Below, in pieces: positions 47,406 to 53,593 of a stretch of 54,486 nt of DNA. How positions within the stretch are numbered: position 1 is the stretch's first letter; each line of letters opens with the position of its first letter. The stretch comes from an uncultured Woeseiaceae bacterium (lineage in GTDB: Bacteria; Pseudomonadota; Gammaproteobacteria; Steroidobacterales; Woeseiaceae). The DNA lies in contig CAJQPR010000009.1 in the NCBI GenBank assembly GCA_905480255.1, positions 1 to 54,486 on the forward strand, written 5' to 3'. The notes below the pieces were generated by a model. That model saw only the letters and a program-made list of their open reading frames with translations, searched no databases and was not told the origin of the DNA. The translations under genes and the position numbers were made by a program.

Positions 47406-47855
47406 CTAGTTGAACATTTCGGCAGCGATTTTCCACTGATCATGCTCTTTAACCCACACCACCAAGTATTTGCCCTTCACAATCGAGGCATCCGCAAGCT
47501 TTGTCGTGGCAGTTCCATAGTCATACGCCATGTCACCGCTGGGGGCGACGAAGGCAAAGTCGGATGCCCAGGATACCTCGCCATCTGCCTTCAACATTTC
47601 CTCGGTAGCTGCCCGAACGTCATCTACACCAACTATGGGTTCAGAGCCCGGCATTATCAGAACCGTATTTTGCGCCATTAATGCGGCGACCCCGTCCAGG
47701 TCGCGAGCGCCGAACATCTCCGACCATTCGGTCTCCAGTTGAGTAATGGCGACCACTTCCGCCGCAGTATCAATTGCCTCGTATTTAGAACTTGAATTAC
47801 ACGCGGCAAAGGCTGTCAGCAGCAGCATCACTAAACATGCTCGGAAATATTCCAT
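47406..47855 (-). CDS. NTF2-like (SnoaL/DUF4440-type) lipoprotein
   Basis: A 149-residue protein with leader MEYFRACLVMLLLTAFA and lipobox FAACNSS, followed by an NTF2-fold domain typical of DUF4440/SnoaL-like proteins (ITQLETEWSEMFGARDLDGVAALMAQNTVLIMPG, then GVDDVRAATEEML and a closing VWVKEHDQWKIAAEMFN). These domains bind small ligands or act in trans; no catalytic assignment is possible. The ATG at 47855 was preferred over one 13 codons upstream because it directly precedes the leader. Confidence 0.75.
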   Translation of the reverse strand: MEYFRACLVMLLLTAFAACNSSSKYEAIDTAAEVVAITQLETEWSEMFGARDLDGVAALMAQNTVLIMPGSEPIVGVDDVRAATEEMLKADGEVSWASDFAFVAPSGDMAYDYGTATTKLADASIVKGKYLVVWVKEHDQWKIAAEMFN

Positions 47856-47898
47856 AACGGTCCATCCTGTTGTTGGTTGCGAGACTGTCATCACGAGT

Positions 47899-48014
47899 GT
47901 TCGCTTCGGGTCAAAAGCAGCCTCTCAGGCTCATTCTAGCTGAGCGACTGCTTTCGGGAGCATACCGGCCACTCGCCACTCAAAACCACTGGCTGCTTTC
48001 GGCCAAAAGCAGCC
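47899..48014 (+). repeat. Dispersed hairpin repeat, interval 5 (three units)
   Basis: Units start at 47899, 47946 and 47991 (pitch 47 then 45 nt). The third (47991-48014) is a perfect hairpin, GGCTGCTTT, loop CGGCCA, AAAGCAGCC. The first spacer resembles that of interval 4 and the second begins ACTCGCCACTCAA as in interval 3b. Confidence 0.88.
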
Positions 48015-48536
48015 GTTGATGATCAATGGCTGCAAAAGCCTTCCTCAGCGGGCGATCGATCTCCGCAATCGGATTCGATCGCCGTCAATGTGCGGTAGTT
48101 CACATAATAAAGAGCACTGCTTTTGTTAAATTCACCACGAATTCGAAAGCGGAGCCGACAGCAGTGATTTCACTTCGTTGCCGGCTGAACAAATCCAGAG
48201 TTGAACGTGACCGGACTATTCAGACAACTTCTCAAAAAGCGGACGCCGGAAGGCGCGTCACGACACGTGTGCGTGTGGATCTCGGGACAATATGTGAAAC
48301 TGACGCCATCGCAGGCCCGCCGTTACCAGGAATTGACTAATATGGATCGGTCACGTTAATGGTTTGAATGTTGTCCTGACATTCAGAATAACGCTACATG
48401 AGTTTTCTATCGGTCGCTCAGCAGTTGAGTGACTGCCATCGGCCAATAGCGGTCGCTCACGATTCAAAGAAATTCCGCGCCGGCAGCAATACTAGCGCCC
48501 CAACCAGAATTGTATGGGTCCGCCGAGCTGAGGAAG
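48015..48536 (+). other. Gene-free stretch with one repeat unit
   Basis: About 520 nt without a convincing gene. A plus-strand frame at 48026-48340 lacks protein features and runs through repeat-like DNA (AAAAAGCGGAC near 48234). One clear hairpin unit lies at 48431-48454 (GACTGCCAT, CGGCCA, ATAGCGGTC). A small RNA here cannot be excluded. Confidence 0.5.
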
Positions 48537-48902
48537 CTAGACTTGAACAATTGGATCGAAGCCACCGTAGATAAGTCGGCTGCCATCGAAAGGCGCCGGG
48601 TTTTTCTTCGGATCCATCCGATCGTCATTGAACTCGTCGGACATCATCGTCTTCATGGCAGCGTCGCGGGTTTCCTTGTCAGGCCATTCGATCCAGGAGA
48701 ACACGACGGATTCATCGGCCTGTGCCTGAACCGCCTTGCCGAAATCGGTCACCGTTCCTTCCGGCACATCGTCCCCCCAGCATTCGACAACCCGTGTAGC
48801 ACCGAGATCTGTGAAGACACTGTCACCCAGCTTGGCGTGCTCAATATATTCCTGCTTTTTTGCGGTCGGTACGGCGATCACAAAACCGTCGATGTAGCTC
48901 AT
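48537..48902 (-). CDS. DUF1428 family protein
   Basis: A 121-residue soluble protein with the DUF1428 (YbaA-like) start MSYIDGFVIAVPTAKKQEYIEHA and the blocks GATRVVECWGDDVPEG, FSWIEWPDKETRDAAM and FDGSRLIYGGFDPIV. The fold is a dimeric ferredoxin-like barrel of unknown role. AGGAGAAA precedes the ATG. It is one of two predicted cytosolic proteins in the array. Confidence 0.88.
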   Translation of the reverse strand: MSYIDGFVIAVPTAKKQEYIEHAKLGDSVFTDLGATRVVECWGDDVPEGTVTDFGKAVQAQADESVVFSWIEWPDKETRDAAMKTMMSDEFNDDRMDPKKNPAPFDGSRLIYGGFDPIVQV

Positions 48903-48972
48903 TGTTTTCTCCTGCGACTCTTAGTGGCCAATTGAACTAGAGCAGGCACCTGGACGGTTCCCAGTTCCTGCA

Positions 48973-48996
48973 AATCGCATCTGGCCCAAAGCGGAC
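48973..48996 (+). repeat. Dispersed hairpin repeat, interval 6 (one divergent unit)
   Basis: A single half-decayed unit whose right arm CCCAAAGCGGAC is intact. The reverse complement begins GTCCGCTTTGGGCC like the common unit. It lies between the DUF1428 gene and paralogue 3. Confidence 0.6.
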
Positions 48997-49041
48997 AGTA
49001 AGGGACCGTTCTTAAGTCGTGAAGTCGCTCCCGTATTGAGG

Positions 49042-49539
49042 CTAATCCGATTTTCGCTCCGCCATTCTCTCATCCATCAATCGATTGATGTAATTCCTGT
49101 ACGGTTCAACAAAGTTGCTTTGGTTACGATCCCAAAAGTCTTGAACCCTGGGATTTCCAAGGTTCAAGACTTGAAGCGATGATCGTAGACGGTCCTCATC
49201 GATTGCTCCTCGTTCGAACTGGAAAAAGGCTATGTCACCATGCCGGAATCGTAGAAAAATATTTCTACCTAATCGAAACTGTTCGAAATCCGATAATTCC
49301 TCTGTTGTGTCATATGCCTTGTACAAAAAAGCCGCTACTTCCGCATCCTGTACGACAAGTCTATTCAACTCCGCGATGTTATCCATCAACTCCTGATAAG
49401 CAGAAATTTCCAGAGCCTGTGTGGTTAGCGTTGCTTGCGTCGTACTGTTACGCGTCTCGATTCCGACGAAAACAAGTGACGCGATAATGGCAATGAAACC
49501 GATTCCTTCCAGCAAGTCTTTCACCTGCGTGCGAGTCAC
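49042..49539 (-). CDS. Single-TM protein of unknown function, paralogue 3 of 3
   Basis: A 165-residue protein with TM segment LLEGIGFIAIIASLVFVGI (about 8-28), followed by ETRNSTTQATL and a helical domain with LSDFEQFRLGRNIFLRFRHGDIAFFQFERGAI and FWDRNQSNFVEPYRNYINRLM. The order of features matches the genes at 44772 and 45414. The start is a GTG with AGGAG about 9 nt upstream. Function unknown; the soluble domain probably faces one side of the inner membrane, but the side is not clear. Confidence 0.75.
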   Translation of the reverse strand: MTRTQVKDLLEGIGFIAIIASLVFVGIETRNSTTQATLTTQALEISAYQELMDNIAELNRLVVQDAEVAAFLYKAYDTTEELSDFEQFRLGRNIFLRFRHGDIAFFQFERGAIDEDRLRSSLQVLNLGNPRVQDFWDRNQSNFVEPYRNYINRLMDERMAERKSD

Positions 49540-49594
49540 CTAACAATCTCCTGAGACTATTCTGAAAAATCGAGTGGCCGAGACACTTCTTAGT

Positions 49595-49731
49595 GCCCGC
49601 TTTGGGTCAATAGCGACCTCTCAGTAAGCGTTAAATACTACCACCTGAATGTCCGGTATTGGGGGTATAGCGGAGACTCGCCACTCGAACTATCGGGGGC
49701 TGCCAGTGGCTGCTTTCGGCCAGAAGCGGAC
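49595..49731 (+). repeat. Dispersed hairpin repeat, interval 7 (three units)
   Basis: Units at 49595-49618 (GCCCGCTTT, GGGTCA, ATAGCGACC), about 49651-49675 (GTCCGGTAT then GTATAGCGGAG) and 49708-49731 (GGCTGCTTT, CGGCCA, GAAGCGGAC). The pitches are 56 and 57 nt, against 44-47 in most other intervals. The second spacer begins ACTCGCCACTCGAA. Confidence 0.82.
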
Positions 49732-49837
49732 AGCCGGCATGATCGACGCCTAAATCGAATGCCAATATCAACTAGGAAGTTAGTCCAACTTCGTACTCAG
49801 CCTGGCGACCGAGTGGGTCTCTTGGCGAGGCAAAGGA

Positions 49838-51028
49838 TCACGGGTCTTTGACGGCATTCAGGATCCGCTCGATCCCTTCCTGGGGGCTGAGGCCGGGACC
49901 ATCCGGGAGAGTATTCCAGCCGGTGAAGACAATGACCAAATCCAGTTCTGGGATAACGATGGGGTATTGGTCACCGAATCCGAAGCCGGCAAATGCGACG
50001 CGCTCTTCTCCCCGGTACTCGTAGCGGACCAGCCACCACTTGTAGCCGTACTCGATACTGCGGTCGTCCGTTACCGGGACACTTGGCGTTATCGACGCAT
50101 CCACCCATGCCGCGGGCACAAGCTGTTTGTCCTCCCACTGCCCGTGTTTCAAATATAGGTAGGCAATCTTCGCGATGTCGCGCGAGGAAACGTACAACCC
50201 TTCCTGAGCATCGGCGAGACCGAACGGCGTACGTTTCCAATGGTAGTTGTCGATTCCAAGCGGCTCGAAGAGATGCTTCACTGCATATTCCTCGAGATCC
50301 ATACCCGTGGCTACATTAAATACGTGACCCAGAATCAGCGTGGCGCCGCTGTTGTACTGAAATGACTCGCCAGGTTCCCCTGACATCGGTCGATCAATCG
50401 TGTACTGAACCCAGTCGGGTTCGACCGCCATAATTGTGAATGTGTTTCTGGGATCGGTGTACGGATAATCTTCATTCCAGTCGAGGCCCGTCGACATCGT
50501 GAGCAGGTGCCGTACGGTCATGCGACGTTTCCTTTCATCGACATTCGCCACCGTGCCAGGCTTGAAGAAGTCAATGACCGGTGTATCAAGGTCGGGAAAT
50601 TCGTCTCGCCCGACCGCAGTCCCGATCACGGCTGAGACCACGCTCTTGGTGACAGATTGCATCGTGTGTAGCGTCCCTTTCTGGTAGTAGGGATGCCACC
50701 ACGAATTGAAGTAGTTGTAAGGTCCGCTCGGGTCGCGTACGACTAGTGGGCCGGGCGTTGACGCTTCCTTCTGATAAATGCTGCCGTAGTCGTGGCCGTA
50801 ATAGCGCTCATACGCCACCTTTCCATGACGAATAACCAGCATTGAGTCAACGTAGCCGTACTTTCCCTCACCGATGTCAGCATCGAATGCGGCGAGAACC
50901 TTGGCGTCGAGACCAACCTCGGGAGGCGTTGTCGACACCCATCCCCGCGTAGGCCATTCGCTCTGCGCCACCACGGGTGAAGTGACGAGAATCAAGCTTA
51001 GAATTGAGGAAGTTAGGTATCGATTCAT
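49838..51028 (-). CDS. Exported serine hydrolase of the beta-lactamase/class C esterase family
   Basis: A 396-residue protein with a Sec leader (MNRYLTSSILSLILVTSPVVAQ) and a serine beta-lactamase-like domain. The nucleophile motif is SVTK (S125-K128) in HTMQSVTKSVVSA, and the second motif is Tyr-x-Asn-like in FQYNSGATLILG. MTVRHLLTMSTGLDW is typical of the family, and AGFGFGDQYPIVIPE holds the third region. Members act as esterases or peptidases as well as beta-lactamases, so substrate is open. The ATG at 51028 with AAGAG upstream was chosen. The longer frame adds residues (ASDPKRT) encoded by the adjacent hairpin repeat. Confidence 0.88.
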   Translation of the reverse strand: MNRYLTSSILSLILVTSPVVAQSEWPTRGWVSTTPPEVGLDAKVLAAFDADIGEGKYGYVDSMLVIRHGKVAYERYYGHDYGSIYQKEASTPGPLVVRDPSGPYNYFNSWWHPYYQKGTLHTMQSVTKSVVSAVIGTAVGRDEFPDLDTPVIDFFKPGTVANVDERKRRMTVRHLLTMSTGLDWNEDYPYTDPRNTFTIMAVEPDWVQYTIDRPMSGEPGESFQYNSGATLILGHVFNVATGMDLEEYAVKHLFEPLGIDNYHWKRTPFGLADAQEGLYVSSRDIAKIAYLYLKHGQWEDKQLVPAAWVDASITPSVPVTDDRSIEYGYKWWLVRYEYRGEERVAFAGFGFGDQYPIVIPELDLVIVFTGWNTLPDGPGLSPQEGIERILNAVKDP

Positions 51029-51050
51029 CATGGGCTCTTGAAATGCAACG

Positions 51051-51229
51051 GTCCGCTTTGGGTCAGAAGCAGCCATTCACTGCGATATTACCCCAAGGGC
51101 TGCGTTCGCGGGTATAGCGGTCATTTGCCGTTCGTTTTTCCAAACCCAAGTATTTGAACGTCTGCTTTCATCAGTAGCGGCCAATCAGCGATCCAGGCAC
51201 CCGGGGGCTGCTTTCGGCCAGTAGCGGCC
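51051..51229 (+). repeat. Dispersed hairpin repeat, interval 8 (four units)
   Basis: Units start at 51051 (GTCCGCTTT, GGGTCA, GAAGCAGCC), 51098 (GGCTGCGTT...TAGCGGTC), 51160 (GTCTGCTTT...TAGCGGCC) and 51206 (GGCTGCTTT, CGGCCA, GTAGCGGCC). The pitches are 47, 62 and 46 nt, so it looks like two pairs in tandem. Confidence 0.88.
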
Positions 51230-51241
51230 ACCAAAAATCAA

Positions 51242-51625
51242 TCACTCGCTAGCAAACAACGCGGCCCATTCTTCCTCAGTCAAAGATTCCTTGAGTTCGA
51301 AGCGCAATTCCACCGCACGTTGCTGTGAATACTCCCACCCTGAATTCAGATCTTCGAGGACAGCCAGTGCCTCGTCCGCGTCGGCTGCATGATCTTTGTA
51401 AGATTTTGTCAGTTGCTTGCCGGATTTTGCAAACTTCTTTTCGAACGCCTTGACCTCAATCCTCAGGTCCTTGAGAGTCTGCTGTGCTGCTTCAATCCGG
51501 GCAGGATCTGCAACGACTAGTTCTGTCTGTTCGATTAGTTGCTTTACACCTGCGGTTGTCAACATGCTCCCACTAATGCTTCCGCCGCCGCCAAGAAAAA
51601 ACATTGCCAATAGTGCCCAAATCAT
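51242..51625 (-). CDS. Small envelope protein with N-terminal hydrophobic segment
   Basis: A 127-residue protein: MIWALLAMFFLGGGGSISG looks like a membrane anchor or leader. A charged, probably coiled-coil helix follows (about 35-100, VKAFEKKFAKSGKQLTKSYKDHAADADEAL). The end LTEEEWAALFASE resembles the T-x-EEW block near the C terminus of the upstream gene. The ATG at 51625 has a perfect GGAGG 8 nt upstream. An earlier GTG overlaps that site. No family recognised. Confidence 0.72.
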   Translation of the reverse strand: MIWALLAMFFLGGGGSISGSMLTTAGVKQLIEQTELVVADPARIEAAQQTLKDLRIEVKAFEKKFAKSGKQLTKSYKDHAADADEALAVLEDLNSGWEYSQQRAVELRFELKESLTEEEWAALFASE

Positions 51626-51626
51626 C

Positions 51627-52112
51627 TCAAGCACCTCCGGATAGTTGGCTATAGGTCAGTTTTCGAGGATTAAGCCGTTTGAGCTGATACTTGGAGATGA
51701 CCTTCCATTCTTCGACCGTTGTTTCCTTTTTCATCGCCTCGATCAAAGCGACAAAGTCTCGTTGCGCGGTCGCCCGTTGACTGTTGTAGCTTGTCATCAG
51801 AGCATCGAAGCTTTCACGTTGGGCATTGTAGTCGGCGTTCAATGCGGACATTTTCTTCCGGTACGCACTAACCTCTTTCGAGTGATCGGCTATCAGTCGG
51901 TCGCGATCCGCCAATAAATCAATCAGTCGTTCGGCTCGCTCCTGATCCAGTACTGTTGATTGAATCAGGGCTAGTTCCTGATTTCGATGCTCAGCAATTT
52001 GTTCCTGCATCTTGACCGGATCTGATGCCTCTTTTCGCGAAGCGCAGGCTGGCAAGAACAGAAACGAAATCACCGCAAGTGCCACCGTAAATTCGACCAG
52101 TTTTTCTTTCAT
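51627..52112 (-). CDS. Predicted lipoprotein with periplasmic coiled coil
   Basis: A 161-residue protein with leader MKEKLVEFTVALAVISFLF and lipobox LPACASR, followed by a long helical, charged region (about 35-135: EQIAEHRNQELALIQ, RERLIDLLADRDRLIADHSKEV-like, YNSQRATAQRDFVALIEAM) and TTVEEWKVISKYQLKRLN. The layout is reminiscent of periplasmic Spy/LTXXQ-like helical proteins, without a firm match. It ends just before the next gene's ATG; the pair is a two-gene operon. The ATG at 52112 fits AGGG spacing better than the one at 52121. Confidence 0.72.
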   Translation of the reverse strand: MKEKLVEFTVALAVISFLFLPACASRKEASDPVKMQEQIAEHRNQELALIQSTVLDQERAERLIDLLADRDRLIADHSKEVSAYRKKMSALNADYNAQRESFDALMTSYNSQRATAQRDFVALIEAMKKETTVEEWKVISKYQLKRLNPRKLTYSQLSGGA

Positions 52113-52195
52113 TGCGTGCATCCCTATGATTTACAGGAGTATGGGCGGGGTTTCCCACGGGTTACGTTGCTTCCCAAGCTGATGCTACACCTATC

Positions 52196-52265
52196 GGCTG
52201 CAAAGCAGTCATTCACGATCAAAAGTCGACCGTCCGCTTCTGGCCGAAAGCAGCCAGAAGCGGAC
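52196..52265 (+). repeat. Dispersed hairpin repeat, interval 9, with a perfect 12-bp stem
   Basis: A short unit GGCTGC/GCAGTC lies at 52196-52210. At 52232-52265 perfect arms GTCCGCTTCTGG and CCAGAAGCGGAC enclose the loop CCGAAAGCAG. The loop itself can pair with the inner arm, so two alternative hairpins are nested. It lies between the lipoprotein gene and the 3' end of the aspartoacylase-like gene. Confidence 0.85.
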
Positions 52266-52291
52266 GTTCAGGATTGATCACGGCTACCTCT

Positions 52292-53392
52292 TTAATCAGG
52301 ATCATGCCAGGCCAGGTGAAATAGCGCGTATCCCGACAACACCGGTTGCGGAACGGCCATTCCGATTATTTCACCTGCGAGCGTTGAGGTTACTTCGACA
52401 GACGCATCGGTTAGCGGATCGACTATCTCGCCAAGCAAGTCGCCGGTGTTCACCATGTCCCCGAGGCTTGCGGTCGGGAAGAAGAACCCGCCATGGCCAC
52501 GATCGGTTCGAATCCATTTCGAGTGTTCGTAAATGCGAGCAGAGGGGGTTTCCTGATCGGCCATCTCTGTCATATCGAGATAGGCCATGACGTTCTCAAT
52601 ACCCAGAACACCACGGTCGATTTCAAGTTCCTGGAAGCGGAACGGCTCTCCAGCTTCGTAGATGATAGCCGGGATTCCAGCTTTCGCCGACTCACGGCGC
52701 AGGCTTCCGTCGGGGCCTGCCCCATTGACGACAATTCCCAGGCCGAAATGTACCGCCAAATCGCGGATTGCGGGATCGGTAAAATCGGCTCGAATCTGCG
52801 GGAGGTTCGCCCGCTGGTTTGATGCCGTATGAAAATCAAGTAGCGCATCGCAGTGGTTCAGCACTCTCGTGAAGATCGCGTGTGCGATCAATCTTGCAAC
52901 GCTGCCGCCGGTGCCACCCGGAAATGCCCGGTTCAGGTCCCGTCGGTCCGACAAATAGCGACTGCCGGATCGAACACCTTCGGCATTGATGGTCGGCAAA
53001 GCGATCACTGTGCCGCGCAATTCCTGCGGATCGACCTTTGCGAACGCTCGTCTCACTATCTCGACGCCGTTAAGTTCGTCGCCGTGAATCCCCGCTGTAA
53101 GACACAGAGTCGGCCCCGGGGTCACGCCCCTGGCGACAAATACGGGCATATTGAGGTAAGAGGCCTCAAAAGATCTGTCCGGAATGAACGGAAATTTGCT
53201 GATTGTTCCAGGGGAGATCTCGCGACCCAGCAATTGCAGGGACTCCGACTGATCGGCAGACGATGCCGTCGCGGGCGAAATGATGCCACTGACTGCCAGG
53301 CATAAGACTACGGCCAGTCGACTGCTGTAACGCTGACCTCGAACTACAGCCCATAGGATCGCCACTCGACTAACCCAACATTCTTTATTCAA
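52292..53392 (-). CDS. Exported succinylglutamate desuccinylase/aspartoacylase family protein
   Basis: A 366-residue zinc hydrolase of the AstE/AspA group (M14-like fold). A long Sec leader ends near residue 44 (VVLCLAVSGIISPATASSA). Zinc ligands are in TAGIHGDELNG (His, Glu) and LLDFHTAS (His), with YLSDRRDLNRAFPGG as the conserved substrate block. The catalytic glutamate probably lies in AIIYEAGEPFRF. A C-terminal biotinyl-like beta domain (about 285-360: GGFFFPTASLGDMVNTGDLLGEIVDP) is common in the family. Substrate unknown. TTG start with GGAG four bases upstream. Confidence 0.85.
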   Translation of the reverse strand: MNKECWVSRVAILWAVVRGQRYSSRLAVVLCLAVSGIISPATASSADQSESLQLLGREISPGTISKFPFIPDRSFEASYLNMPVFVARGVTPGPTLCLTAGIHGDELNGVEIVRRAFAKVDPQELRGTVIALPTINAEGVRSGSRYLSDRRDLNRAFPGGTGGSVARLIAHAIFTRVLNHCDALLDFHTASNQRANLPQIRADFTDPAIRDLAVHFGLGIVVNGAGPDGSLRRESAKAGIPAIIYEAGEPFRFQELEIDRGVLGIENVMAYLDMTEMADQETPSARIYEHSKWIRTDRGHGGFFFPTASLGDMVNTGDLLGEIVDPLTDASVEVTSTLAGEIIGMAVPQPVLSGYALFHLAWHDPD

Positions 53393-53442
53393 CTGTCTCC
53401 GCCTTCATTGACAAACGATGTATTGGAGTTGCCGATTTCAAC

Positions 53443-53522
53443 GTCCGCTTTGGGTTCAAAGCAGCCTCCAAAAACTTGCCAGAGTCTACCACTTGAGTGG
53501 CAGGTTTCGGCCAGAAGCGGGC
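53443..53522 (+). repeat. Dispersed hairpin repeat, interval 10 (two units)
   Basis: Unit one (53443-53466) is GTCCGCTTT, GGGTTC, AAAGCAGCC. Unit two (53499-53522) is GGCAGGTTT, CGGCCA, GAAGCGGGC. The pitch is 56 nt. It is the last interval before the window edge. Confidence 0.85.
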
Positions 53523-53593
53523 GTCCGCCTGACCCGACGCTATTGCGCGTTCGTGTCACCGATCGAAGAAACCTGGTCGTCAGGTCGGTCAGT

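Noticed and set aside
48026-48340. Plus-strand frame of 104 codons
   Set aside because: It runs through repeat-like DNA, has no protein features and no Shine-Dalgarno sequence.
44694-53522. The regular hairpin repeats as a CRISPR array
   Set aside because: Only two to four units occur per interval, they are diverged in sequence, intervals lie between genes and no cas gene is present.
44694-53522. The repeats as canonical integron attC sites
   Set aside because: No GTTRRRY/RYYYAAC core sites flank the stems and no integron integrase is in the window. The resemblance is one of layout only.
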